A DNA stretch of 39,490 nt. It comes from JBBSEZ01 sp038239195. GTDB lineage: Bacteria; Planctomycetota; Planctomycetia; Gemmatales; Gemmataceae. The stretch covers positions 1-39,490 of the forward strand of contig JBBSEZ010000028.1 of assembly GCA_038239195.1 (NCBI GenBank). Direction: 5' to 3'. The stretch's first letter is position 1. The number at the start of each line of letters is the position of its first letter. Below are positions 31,405 to 39,490 of the stretch, piece after piece. The notes below the pieces were generated by a model that worked only from the letters and a program-made list of their open reading frames with translations, searched no databases and was not told the origin of the DNA. The position numbers were made by a program, and so were the translations under genes.

Positions 31405-32369
31405 CGCTCCGGCTCCTTGAGGCGCAGCAGCACCTGACTGCCACCGCGAACGGGCTGGCCCACGCGCACCAGCACCTCGGCGACGGAGGAGGCCGGGACG
31501 AGGACGTCGGTCCGCGAGCCGAACTTGATCATGCCGAAGCGCGCGCCGGCCTGCACGACCTCGCCGGGCCGAAGCCAGCAGACGATGCGGCGGGCGATGG
31601 CGCCCGCGGTTTGCTTGACGCGCACGCGGCAGCCGAGCCGTTCGTCCTCGAAGTCGATCCAGAACTGCTCGTTGCGGACGGAGCATTCGGCGGCGCGGGC
31701 GTCGAGGAACGCGCCGGGGAAGTAGCGGAGGGCGGTCACCTTGCCGGGGCGCGGCACGCGGTTGACGTGGACGTTGAAGACCGAGAGGAAGATGCTGATG
31801 CGGAAGGCCCGGCCACCGGGGAAGTCGGGCGCCTCGACCTCCTCGGCGTGGGTCACCACGCCATCGGCGGGGCTGAGCAGGGCATCGGGGGCCGAGGGAA
31901 TGGGTCGCTCGGGGTCGCGGAAGAACGAGACGACGAAGGCCCACAGGGGGAGGACGACGGCGAGGGGGGCGAACAGGGCGGGGTGGGCGAATACGCCGAG
32001 GGCCAAGAAGAGGGCGGTGAGGGCGAAGAAGAGGGCGCTGAAGCAGAGGAGCTCGGCGAGGCCGGCGCGAGCGAGGCCGAGCCGGCCTCGCCAGGCGAAG
32101 CGGTCGTCCTCGGGGCGGAACCAGAAGCCGCAGACGTTGCGGTAGAACTTGAGGTCGCGCGGGTCGAGGACGGCGTGGGGGCAGTTGGGGCAGTCGCCCT
32201 GGCGGAGCTCGGCCAGGCGGCGGACGTAGCCGGGACGGAGGGCGCGGAGGGAGGCGCGGCGAAATCGCCCCCAGAGGAGCTCCAGGGACATGCAGAGGCC
32301 CCCGCCGGGCTGGGCGCTGGTGATGGGGGCGGGGGCAGGGGGCGCGGCGGTGGTTTCGGTGGTTGCCAT
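31401..32369 (-). CDS. psd: Phosphatidylserine decarboxylase-family protein with N-terminal cysteine segment and membrane anchors
   Basis: With the ATG at 32369 the product has 322 residues. An Ala/Pro-rich head is followed by CPNCPHAVLDPRDLKFYRNVCGFWF, which could bind a metal. Two membrane helices follow (LAELLCFSALFFALTALFLALG and ALFAPLAVVLPLWAFVVSFF). The decarboxylase core reads LLSPADGVVTHAEEV, SIFLSVFNVHVNRVPRPG and MIKFGSRTDVLVPA. In the short (type II, archaeal-like) enzymes the Gly-Ser of this FGSR site is cut to give the pyruvoyl cofactor. It would turn phosphatidylserine into phosphatidylethanolamine. A start at the internal Met before SLELLWGRF is also possible. Confidence 0.87.
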
Positions 32370-32401
32370 GCAGTCAGGATAGCAACCGGGCAAGGCACGG
32401 G

Positions 32402-32899
32402 CTATTCGTTCGGCGGGGACGGGCTGGCGAAGCCGGGGCTGCTGGCGGTGCGAGCGCGGAAGCGCTCGAGCACGGCCGACTTCATGGGCAAGCGCGGGAA
32501 CGAGGGTGGCGCGCCGTTGCCGTTCGACGCGACTTCGGGGGGCGCGGGCGGGTGCGGCGAAGGCGCCGAGGCGGCGAGCGATTCGGAGGGGGCGACGGGG
32601 AGCGCCGGGAGCGCTTCGGAGGCCTCGGGCAGAACGAGGGTGTCGAAGAGGTCGTGGAAGTCGGTGTCCTTGAGGGGTTGCTGGAAGGCGACGTAGTCGA
32701 TGTTGGCGAAGGGAATGAAGAAGACGCGCCCGGTGTCCTGGGTGCCGGAGAGCCGGCCCTTGATGGCGACGATCTCGCGGTCGATGCGCAGGAGGCTGGC
32801 GATGGTGATCTCGGTGCCGGCCTTGGTCAGCAGCATCAACTGATTGTGTTGCTCGGCCGGCACGTGCCGCAGCAAGGCGGCCCAGACGGAACTTTGCAT
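32402..32899 (-). CDS. Conserved-looking hypothetical protein
   Basis: I do not recognise this family. From the ATG at 32899 it has 165 residues. The first 100 look folded: MQSSVWAALLRHVPAEQHNQ, then LMLLTKAGTEITIASLLRIDREIVAIKGR, and GRVFFIPFANIDYVAFQQPLKD. This beta-rich pattern recalls small RNA- or ligand-binding barrels (Sm/Hfq-like), but that is only a resemblance. The last 65 residues are Pro/Ala/Ser rich and probably disordered. The stop lies 32 bases before the decarboxylase start, so it is likely the first gene of the same transcript. Confidence 0.65.
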   Translation of the reverse strand: MQSSVWAALLRHVPAEQHNQLMLLTKAGTEITIASLLRIDREIVAIKGRLSGTQDTGRVFFIPFANIDYVAFQQPLKDTDFHDLFDTLVLPEASEALPALPVAPSESLAASAPSPHPPAPPEVASNGNGAPPSFPRLPMKSAVLERFRARTASSPGFASPSPPNE

Positions 32900-33024
32900 G
32901 TGCTGCTCTCGCAACGTGCTCTGCGGGGCCCGCGAACGCGGCGGGCGGAGACAAGGGTATCCTAGCTCACGAATTGCGCTGCGGGCGCGAAATGGGAGCG
33001 GAGACGGTCGGGCCTCATTCGCCC

Positions 33025-34284
33025 TCACCCCTTGACCGTGAAGTTCCTCGCCTCGACCGCGCAGTGCCCCGACTTGCGGAACGGCCGTGGCATCGGCTGC
33101 GCCTGCCCCTTGCCATCGACGGTCCGGCAGCGCAGCACGTGATCGCCCGCCGGCAGCCCGGGCAGCAGCGCCGACCAGAACACCTTGCACAGTCGCATCG
33201 GCCAGGCGAGCGGCTTGCCGGTCTTGGGGTCGAACCCCTGCACGTGCGAGGGGATCGCCTCGCCCGGCAGGTTGCGCCAGCGCCCCGGCGGGGGGAGGAG
33301 TTGGGCGTCGGCCCACGGGGCCTTCGTGAAATGGGGGTCGTCGGCGGGCCAGGCCCTGCCTTGCGGGCTCGCCCAGACTTGCACCTTCGACAGGCCAGAG
33401 ATGCCGACCTGCGCGTAGCCGGCGATCGGGATGGGCTTGCCGCGTTCGATCTCGTCGGGCAGCAGCAGCGTTGCGGCGAACGTCTTCAGCGGGCTATCGA
33501 CGTCGTTGTTGCCCCCGATGTAAGTGTCGTTGGCGTGCGCCAGGTTGGTCAGCACGACGTGGCTGAGCCACTTGATCGACTTGAAGCCGTAGGCCTCCGG
33601 CACGATCATGCGCACGGGCCCGCCGCGCTGGCTGTCGAGCCACTGGCCGTTCAGCTTGTAGCACAGGATGACGGGCGGCAGGTCGAAGGGATCTTCGAGC
33701 GCCCGGCCAATGGGCAGGGAGCTGCGGAACATCTGTTTCGGGTCGTCGTTGTGGTAGCCGTAATAGAACACGCGACGGAGGTTGGCGCGAGGCTGAGTCA
33801 GCCAGATCACCTCGCGGAGAGGAACGCCTTCCCAGACGCCCATGCCCAGCGGGCAGCCGATGTTGAGGCAGGTCATCACCTTGGGGAAGCGCACGACGTG
33901 CTTCTCGGCGAGCTTCAACAGGCCCTTGAAGTCGAGCGCCGTGCCGGCCCGCCTGGTGAACTGCCTGCCGAGGCTGGCCTGGTTTTCGGGGTCGGAGACG
34001 ACCTCGAGCTTCCAGGTCTCGCGCGTGAGGCCGACCTCGCGCTTCTTCGCGGCGGGCAAGGAGTGTGGCAGCGGTTTGCCGCGCGACACGTCCCGGAACT
34101 GCGCCGGGGGCGTGAAGTAGGGCTCGAGCTTGCTCAGGGCGCGCGCCAACTCCGTCGCCGGGGGCGCCGCCGCGCGCGCCGCCAGCGGCAAGCAACTTGC
34201 CGCGACGCTCACCGCGCCGGCGCGCAGACAAGCGCGGCGGGTCATCTCGACGTGCTCGTCGAGGCTTTCTTCGGTGTAATTCAT
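33025..34284 (-). CDS. Sulfite-oxidase-like molybdopterin-binding oxidoreductase
   Basis: With the ATG at 34284 the product has 419 residues. A twin-arginine-like signal is seen at TRRACLRAGAVSVAAS (about 15-30). The molybdopterin domain starts at LTRETWKLEVVSDPENQ. The expected molybdenum-binding Cys is C139 or C144 in PKVMTCLNIGCPLGMGVWEG, next to VPLREVIWLTQPRANLRRV. LPPVILCYKLNGQWLDSQRG and GPVRMIVPEAYGFKSIKWL are classic landmarks of the family. The C-terminal Ig-like dimerisation domain holds GISGLSKVQVWASPQG. The TCLNIGC context differs from the CxG-N of sulfite oxidases. The substrate is unknown. Confidence 0.88.
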   Translation of the reverse strand: MNYTEESLDEHVEMTRRACLRAGAVSVAASCLPLAARAAAPPATELARALSKLEPYFTPPAQFRDVSRGKPLPHSLPAAKKREVGLTRETWKLEVVSDPENQASLGRQFTRRAGTALDFKGLLKLAEKHVVRFPKVMTCLNIGCPLGMGVWEGVPLREVIWLTQPRANLRRVFYYGYHNDDPKQMFRSSLPIGRALEDPFDLPPVILCYKLNGQWLDSQRGGPVRMIVPEAYGFKSIKWLSHVVLTNLAHANDTYIGGNNDVDSPLKTFAATLLLPDEIERGKPIPIAGYAQVGISGLSKVQVWASPQGRAWPADDPHFTKAPWADAQLLPPPGRWRNLPGEAIPSHVQGFDPKTGKPLAWPMRLCKVFWSALLPGLPAGDHVLRCRTVDGKGQAQPMPRPFRKSGHCAVEARNFTVKG

Positions 34285-34384
34285 GGGCGCCAGCCTACCG
34301 GGGAGATGGAGCGAGAGCAACGGTTTTGTGGAGAAACGGGCGCCCTACCGCGCTTCCGGCGCGAAGCGCAAACAGGTCGCGGCG

Positions 34385-34494
34385 CGCAAGCGTTCGTTGA
34401 CAGGGCCCGCGCGCCGCGAGCGTGGGGCACGCCTCCGACCTGCCACACGTCGGGCTTCCGGCGAGAAGCGCAAGCGTTCGTTGACGGGGCCCGC
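34385..34494. repeat. Repeat-rich intergenic stretch with two copies of a 26-base unit
   Basis: CGCAAGCGTTCGTTGACRGG followed by GCCCGC occurs at 34385-34410 and 34469-34494. Between them GTGGGGCACGCCTCCGACCTGCC is related to the hairpin repeat at 11944-11999. The whole 34285-34577 interval holds no supported gene and contains the promoters of the divergent oxidoreductase and cytochrome genes. Confidence 0.65.
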
Positions 34495-34577
34495 CAGAAG
34501 AAAGGAGTGTCTGTCCCACGAGAAGCACGTATACTTACTCTTGCCCACCCCACCCTGCCCGAGAGCCTGCCTCTTTC

Positions 34578-36524
34578 ATGCACCGCACCCTCACCCCTCC
34601 TTGCTTGCTCGCCGGCCTGGGCCTGCTCGCCAGCCTTGCCTTGCTCCATTCCCTCGCCAGGCCGCGCCCCGTCCCCGCCGCCGCGCCGCCCGCGCTGACG
34701 TACGAGCGCGAGGTGCGCCAATTCCTCTCGCCCGCTTGCTTCCGCTGCCACAACGACCGCAAGGCGCGGGGCGGGATTAACCTCGCTGCCCTGCGCGACG
34801 AGCCCGCGGCCTTGCGCGCGCGGGGCCTCTGGCGCAAGGTTGCCCGGCAGATCGAGTCGCGCCAGATGCCCCCCGAGGGAGAAGCCCCGCTCGAGCACCC
34901 TGAGCGCGCCCGCGTCCTCGCCTGGGTCAAGCACGCCCTTGCCCGCCCCGCCGAGCTCGACCCCGGCCCCGCCGTGGTGCGCCGGCTCACGCGCTCCGAG
35001 TACAACCGCACCCTGCGCGACCTGATCGGTGCCGATTTCGACGTTGCCGGCGCCGTCGGCATGACCGACGAAGCCGGGGGGCATGGCTTCGACAACCTCG
35101 CCGAGGCGCTCAACCTTCCGCCCGTGCTCATGGACAAGTACGTCGCCGCCGCCGACAAGGCGCTCGAGCACGTCTTCGCCGGCCGCGACCGGCGCGCCCA
35201 CAAGGCCCTGTTCGTCGCCATGCCTGGCCCCGACCTCGCCCCGCGCGCTGCCGCTCGCAAGATCATCGCCCCCTTCCTGCGCCGCGCCTACCGGCGGCCC
35301 GTCGCCGCCGTCGAGGTCGAGCGCTTCCTGCGCCTGTACGACCTCGCGTCCCGCAAGGGCGAGCCGTTCGAGAAGTCGGTACGGCTGATGCTCAAGGCCG
35401 CCCTCGTCTCGCCGCACTTTCTCTTCCGCCTCGAGACGGAGGGCGAGGGCAAGGGCGCCGCCAAGAGCGGCTCGGGCGTGCGCGTGAGCGACCACGAGTT
35501 GGCCGTGCGCCTCTCGTATTTCCTGTGGTCGAGCATGCCCGACGAGGAGCTCTCCGCGCTCGCGGACGCGGGCAAACTGTCGAGCCCCGCCGTGCTGGAG
35601 CGGCAGGTGAAGCGGATGCTGGCCAGCCCGAAGGCGCGTGCTCTCACCGACGAGCTCGCCTCCCAGTGGCTGCAAGTGCGCAAGTTGGCCGAGGCGCGGC
35701 CCAGCACCGAGTTCTTCCCCACGTTCACGCACCGCCTGCGCCAGGCGATGGCCGACGAGGCGACCACCTTTTTCGACAAGCTGCGCGAGGAAGACCAGAG
35801 CGTCCTGCGCCTGCTCGACGCCGACCACACCTACCTCAACGAGGACCTGGCGAAGCACTACGGCATCGTTGGCGTGAAGGGGCAGGCGATGCGCAAGGTC
35901 ATGCTAAAACCGGCCGACCACCGGGGCGGGCTGCTGGGCATGGCGGCCGTGCTGTCGCTGACCTCGCACACCTCGCGCACCAGCCCGACGTTGCGCGGAA
36001 AGTGGGCCCTCGAAGTGATCTTTGGCACGCCCCCGCCGCCCCCGCCGCCCGACGTCGGCAAGCTCGAAGACGCACCGGGCAAGGGGGGGAAGTTGCCGCG
36101 GACGTTCCGGGAGCGCATGGCCCTGCACGCGAGCCGGGCGTCGTGCGCCGGCTGTCACGCCAAGATCGACCCGCTCGGCTACGGGCTGGAGAACTACGAC
36201 GCCATCGGCCGCTGGCGCGATAGCGACGGCGGCAGGCCCCTCGACACGTCGGGCAAACTGCCGACGGGCGAGACGTTCAACGGCCCGGCCGAGCTCAAGA
36301 AGATCGTACTGAAGCGCCAGGACGAGTTCCTGCGCAACCTCGGCGAGCGCACGCTGACCTACGCGCTGGGGCGCGAGCTGGGCGACGTGGACGATCCCGC
36401 CATCGAGGAGGTCAGCACCGCCCTGAAAGCCAACGACGCGCGCTTCTCGGCGCTGGTGCTGGCGGTCGTGAGGAGCTATCCTTTCCAACACAAGCGCGCA
36501 ACGCGAAAGAGGCCCCAACCATGA
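34578..36524 (+). CDS. Secreted DUF1587/DUF1595/DUF1592/DUF1588/DUF1585 cytochrome-like protein
   Basis: The 648-residue protein starts with a signal peptide (LLAGLGLLASLALLHSLA). A planctomycete cytochrome-like domain contains CFRCHND (CxxCH at 54-58), ending ESRQMPPEGEAPL. The family's further blocks are all visible: RRLTRSEYNRTLRDLIG (DUF1587), FLRRAYRRPVAAVEVERFL (DUF1595), VSPHFLFRLE with VRLSYFLWSSMPDEEL (DUF1592), LGMAAVLSLTSHTSRTSPTL with CAGCHAKIDPLGYGLENYDA (DUF1588; CxxCH at 523-527), and the C-terminal FLRNLGERTLTYALGREL (DUF1585). Such proteins are paired with DUF1552 proteins throughout planctomycetes, with an unknown, probably extracytoplasmic redox role. It overlaps the next gene by four bases. 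Confidence 0.93.
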   Translation: MHRTLTPPCLLAGLGLLASLALLHSLARPRPVPAAAPPALTYEREVRQFLSPACFRCHNDRKARGGINLAALRDEPAALRARGLWRKVARQIESRQMPPEGEAPLEHPERARVLAWVKHALARPAELDPGPAVVRRLTRSEYNRTLRDLIGADFDVAGAVGMTDEAGGHGFDNLAEALNLPPVLMDKYVAAADKALEHVFAGRDRRAHKALFVAMPGPDLAPRAAARKIIAPFLRRAYRRPVAAVEVERFLRLYDLASRKGEPFEKSVRLMLKAALVSPHFLFRLETEGEGKGAAKSGSGVRVSDHELAVRLSYFLWSSMPDEELSALADAGKLSSPAVLERQVKRMLASPKARALTDELASQWLQVRKLAEARPSTEFFPTFTHRLRQAMADEATTFFDKLREEDQSVLRLLDADHTYLNEDLAKHYGIVGVKGQAMRKVMLKPADHRGGLLGMAAVLSLTSHTSRTSPTLRGKWALEVIFGTPPPPPPPDVGKLEDAPGKGGKLPRTFRERMALHASRASCAGCHAKIDPLGYGLENYDAIGRWRDSDGGRPLDTSGKLPTGETFNGPAELKKIVLKRQDEFLRNLGERTLTYALGRELGDVDDPAIEEVSTALKANDARFSALVLAVVRSYPFQHKRATRKRPQP

Positions 36525-37978
36525 GCGAAGCCGTCCCGATGACCCGGCGAGCGGTGCTGCGCGGCGCGGGGGCGCTGCTTGCCCTGCCGTTCCTCGAATC
36601 GCTGCCGTCCTTCGGCGCCGCCCCGCCCGGTCGGCGCCCGGCCGGGCCGCCCCTGCGCATGGCGATCTTCACCGTCACCGGCGGGACCGTCCTCGAATCG
36701 TGGCGCCCGAAGGAGCAGGGGCCGCTCGGCAAGTTGCCCTCGATCCTGCGGCCGCTCGAGTTCGCCAAGAAAGACCTCCTCCTGCTGTCGGGATTGTCTC
36801 AGGCGGGGCACAGCGAGGGGCTCAACGCCCACGAGCACTGTGCCCTGTTGCACCTGACGGGCGCGCCGCAGGTCAAGCGCCAGCCGGGCGGGAAGAAGTT
36901 GGCCGGCGTCTCGGTGGACCAGGCCGCGGCGCGCGTGGTGGGCGGGAACACGCTGCTGCCGTCGCTGGAGATCGGCCTGACCAACCACGAGACGATGTAC
37001 TCGTTCCGGGCCGCCGACGTGCCGGTGCCCTACGAGCCCAACCCTCGGCTGGTGTTCGAGCGCATGTTCCGCGGCCGGCGGCCCGTCGTTCCCAACTGGC
37101 CGCGCCGCAACCGGGCGGCCGGCGTGCCCGTCGCTCCCCCGCCGCGCTCGGGCTCGCTGGAACTGAGCGTGATCGACCTCGTGCGCGAGGAGGCGACCGG
37201 GCTGCGCGGCCGGCTCGGCACGGGCGACAAGCACAAGCTCGACGAGTACCTGCACTCGGTGCGGTCGGTCGAGAAGCGGATCGAGTTCGTCGAGGCCCGG
37301 CACCGCGAGGAACTGCTCGACCTGGCGTCGCCGGGGCCATCGCGGCTGACGCTGCCGACGAACCTCCCGGCCGAGGGCGTGCCGATCTGGAAGATCACGG
37401 GGCCGGTGGAGCGCGACCCGGAGAAGCACGCGGAGTACATCCGGCTGATGTCGGACCTGCTGGTGCTGGCGCTCCAGACGGACACGACGCGGGTGGCGAC
37501 GGTGGCGCTGGGCAGCGACGAGGCGTCGTTCCCGGGCGTGGTGACGGTTGGCTACGAGAGGCACTGTCACACGCTGGAGCACCAGGGCAACGCCGGGCGC
37601 GTCGAGGACGCCGACCCGATCGCCCGCGAGGCGTGCCGGCAGATCCACGCCTGGTACACCGAACTGTTCGCGGAACTGGTGGGGAAGATGCAGAAGATCG
37701 ACGAGGGCGGATCGTCGCTGCTGGACAACTGCATGTTGCTTTACACCTCCTACATGGCCGACGGCGGGCATGGCCGGGAGGAGTGCCCGACGCTCCTCGT
37801 CGGCAAGGCAGGCGGGACGCTGAAGACGGGCCGGCACGTCGCCTACAAGGCGCGGACGCCGGTCGCTAACCTCTACGTCGAGATGCTCAACCGGATGGGG
37901 GCGCGAGTGGATCGCTTCGGCGACAGCCACGTGGCGGAGCATCGGGCGTACGGCGGTCGGCTGCCGGGGCTGGTGTGA
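36521..37978 (+). CDS. DUF1552 twin-arginine-exported protein
   Basis: The 485-residue protein starts MSEAVPMTRRAVLRGAGALL followed by ALPFLESLPSFGA, a twin-arginine signal. MAIFTVTGGTVLESWRPKEQ, LLLLSGLSQAGHSEGLNAHE and VDQAAARVVGGNTLLPSLEIG are DUF1552 landmarks. RLGTGDKHKLDEYLHSVRSVEKRI and YASYMADGGH-like sequence (YTSYMADGGHGREECPTLLVG) follow. The family is predicted to be an alkaline-phosphatase-fold relative of unknown activity. It overlaps the cytochrome gene (ATGA at 36521-36524), so the two proteins are probably made together and act in the same exported complex. Confidence 0.92.
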   Translation: MSEAVPMTRRAVLRGAGALLALPFLESLPSFGAAPPGRRPAGPPLRMAIFTVTGGTVLESWRPKEQGPLGKLPSILRPLEFAKKDLLLLSGLSQAGHSEGLNAHEHCALLHLTGAPQVKRQPGGKKLAGVSVDQAAARVVGGNTLLPSLEIGLTNHETMYSFRAADVPVPYEPNPRLVFERMFRGRRPVVPNWPRRNRAAGVPVAPPPRSGSLELSVIDLVREEATGLRGRLGTGDKHKLDEYLHSVRSVEKRIEFVEARHREELLDLASPGPSRLTLPTNLPAEGVPIWKITGPVERDPEKHAEYIRLMSDLLVLALQTDTTRVATVALGSDEASFPGVVTVGYERHCHTLEHQGNAGRVEDADPIAREACRQIHAWYTELFAELVGKMQKIDEGGSSLLDNCMLLYTSYMADGGHGREECPTLLVGKAGGTLKTGRHVAYKARTPVANLYVEMLNRMGARVDRFGDSHVAEHRAYGGRLPGLV

Positions 37979-38048
37979 GGAGGGCCGCAGGAGACGCGAA
38001 GCCGCAAGCGGCGGGCCCGATTCGATCATCTTTCTGAGGACGACCACG

Positions 38049-38960
38049 ATGGCTGCCGGACCAACGCCCGCCGTGAGGCCGATCCCCCGAGGCGCGGGCC
38101 GCTTCGTCGCGGTGGGGCACCACGGGCTGCGGCTGGTGTCGGACAACGGCACGGAGTGGAAACACCAGGCCCTGGGCCGCGAGGGCGAGACGTACCGCGC
38201 CGTCTGCTTCGGCAACGGCCGATTTGTCGTCGTCGGCTCGTACGGCAGCGGCAACCTGCTCGCCTCGTCGCGCGACGGCGTGAAGTGGGAGCCGGGCTTC
38301 AAGGACGGCCGTTACTGGCAGTACGTCCGCGGTCTTGGCTTCGGCGGCGGGACGTTCCTGGCCATCGGCGGCGACCCGGGCGCCGTGGGCAGTTCGCGGC
38401 CCTTCACGTCGGAGTCGAAAGACGGCGTCAAGTGGAGCGAGTTCCGCGAGGTTCCCGGCAAGCACATCCTGCGCCGCCTCGCCCACGGCAACGGCGCCTT
38501 CGTCGGCGTCGGCGACCGGGGGCGACGGGCGACCTCTGTCGATGGCAAGACGTGGCGCGACGCCGTCGATGCGAAGGCGATCGACACGCTGGTGGACGTG
38601 GCCTTCGGCAACGGCGCGTTCGCCGGCGTGGGGCTGCACGGGCTGCGCATGACGAGCAAGGACGGGCTAACGTGGGCGCACCGGCAGGTGGGCGAGGAGG
38701 GAGAGCACCTCAACTCGATCATCTGGGCGGGGGGGCGTTTCGTCGCGGTGGGGATGGGGGCGACCTACTTTTCGAGAGACGGGGTGCGGTGGGAGCGCAA
38801 GAGGAACAAGGACGCGCCGCTGACGGTGGCGTACGGCAACGGCCTGTTCGTCGGGGCGAACTGGAAGGGACGCATCCTGCTCTCGGCGGACGCGGTGAAT
38901 TGGCGGCAGGTCTACAAGAGCGAGCACCACGTCGAGGCGATCGCGTACGGGGCGAGGTGA
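38049..38960 (+). CDS. Beta-propeller-like repeat protein
   Basis: The 303-residue protein consists of about seven repeats of roughly 40 residues with the pattern (F/Y)GNG-x-F-(V/A)-x-VG ... S-x-DG-x-x-W. Examples are CFGNGRFVVVGSYGSG with SSRDGVKWE, AHGNGAFVGVGDRG with SVDGKTW, and AFGNGAFAGVGLHG with TSKDGLTW. This is the look of BNR/Asp-box or Ycf48-like propellers, which bind ligands or proteins outside cells. It follows the DUF1552 gene after 70 bases. No signal peptide is evident at the chosen ATG, which is odd beside two exported partners. The frame has no earlier start with a signal. Confidence 0.82.
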   Translation: MAAGPTPAVRPIPRGAGRFVAVGHHGLRLVSDNGTEWKHQALGREGETYRAVCFGNGRFVVVGSYGSGNLLASSRDGVKWEPGFKDGRYWQYVRGLGFGGGTFLAIGGDPGAVGSSRPFTSESKDGVKWSEFREVPGKHILRRLAHGNGAFVGVGDRGRRATSVDGKTWRDAVDAKAIDTLVDVAFGNGAFAGVGLHGLRMTSKDGLTWAHRQVGEEGEHLNSIIWAGGRFVAVGMGATYFSRDGVRWERKRNKDAPLTVAYGNGLFVGANWKGRILLSADAVNWRQVYKSEHHVEAIAYGAR

Positions 38961-39081
38961 CGGCGTGACGCCGGGCCGGGCGCGAGGTGGAGGGGGCGGG
39001 CCTGCTGGTCGCTTGCCTGCGAGGGGGCGACCCAGGCGGTTACGCTGACGCAGTCGGTCGAAAGACGGCTTCAGACCGGCG

Positions 39082-39490
39082 TCACTTGTAAATTTTGCAC
39101 CCCGGCAGGGCTGCGCGGATTTCCCTCAGCCCCGCGTCCGTCACCTTCGTGCCGAGGTACAGCGCGGTGAGGCGCGTGAGGCCCTTGATCTCCTTCAGCC
39201 CCGCGTCCGTCACCTTCGTGCCGCGCAGGTCCAGCGCGGTGAGGCGCGTGAGGCCCTTGATCTCCTTCAGCCCCGCGTCCGTCACCTTCGTGTGGTCGAG
39301 TTCCAGCGAGGTGAGGCGCGTGAGGCCCTTGATCTCCTTCAGCCCCGCGTCCGTCACCTCCGTGCCGCCGAGGCCCAGCGAGGTGAGGCCCTTGAGGCCC
39401 TCGATCTCCTTCAGCCCCGCGTCCGTCACCTTCGTGACGCCGAGGTACAGCGAGGTGAGGCGCGTGAGGCCCTTGATCTCCTTCAGCCCC
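39082..39490 (-). CDS. Leucine-rich repeat protein (partial, 5' end outside window)
   Basis: The frame is open from the right edge to a stop at 39082 and yields 136 residues. They form six repeats with the consensus VTDAGLKEIKGLTRLTSLLG-type pattern of 24 residues, ending LREIRAALPGCKIYK. This LRR type (VTDxGL) is abundant in planctomycetes and probably mediates protein binding. The DNA repeats have a 72-base period (TCAGCCCC at 39195, 39267, 39339, 39411 and 39483). The last unit is 69 bases (from 39126), with one residue missing in LYLGTKVTDAG compared with LDLRGTKVTDAG. The N-terminal part, and thus any signal or kinase domain, lies outside. Confidence 0.88.
   Translation of the reverse strand, partial: GLKEIKGLTRLTSLYLGVTKVTDAGLKEIEGLKGLTSLGLGGTEVTDAGLKEIKGLTRLTSLELDHTKVTDAGLKEIKGLTRLTALDLRGTKVTDAGLKEIKGLTRLTALYLGTKVTDAGLREIRAALPGCKIYK

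Overview
The window looks like chromosomal DNA of a planctomycete, probably Gemmataceae or a close relative. This is inferred from the very high GC content, an ECF sigma factor with a membrane-anchored extension, an alternative complex III plus caa3-type oxidase operon, a paired DUF1592-type cytochrome and DUF1552 protein, a fused aroD-aroE gene, 24-residue leucine-rich repeats, and many dispersed palindromic repeats. No rRNA, tRNA or CRISPR array was seen.

Layout. 1-5.9 kb: a partial ECF sigma factor with transmembrane extension (minus), a Uma2-type nuclease, two MacB/FtsX-type permeases without an ATPase, and a HAD-like protein. 6.1-12.4 kb: an accessory island. It holds a VapBC-like pair, a two-gene unit with a predicted HExxH metallopeptidase, a probable toxin-domain/immunity pair, an IS91-like transposase remnant, a DUF5681-like gene whose C terminus is built from a 45-bp repeat, a 135-bp IS630/mariner-like MITE with TA duplication, and a truncated flavoprotein disulfide reductase. 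The part from 7.0 to 9.5 kb is visibly poorer in GC than the rest.

12.7-26 kb: a continuous respiratory operon, actA-actB-actC-actD-actE-actF, a small membrane protein, a SCO copper chaperone, then coxB-coxA-coxC-coxD. A good match to a sigma-54 promoter lies just before actA. Together the genes encode a quinol:cytochrome c oxidoreductase coupled to an A2-type (YS motif) caa3 oxidase and its CuA assembly factor.

26-34.3 kb: a CBM9-like secreted protein overlapping an AlkB-like dioxygenase (minus), an exported methyltransferase, and fused aroDE, which ends at a strong bidirectional terminator facing a minus-strand unit (hypothetical protein, phosphatidylserine decarboxylase, histone-deacetylase-like protein). 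A sulfite-oxidase-like molybdoenzyme follows. 34.5-39 kb: a DUF1592-type cytochrome, a DUF1552 protein and a beta-propeller-like protein, then a partial leucine-rich-repeat gene at the right edge.

The best candidates for something undescribed are the metallopeptidase unit (7004-8399) and the toxin/immunity remnant (8638-9508). All family assignments come from reading motifs; no database search was possible.
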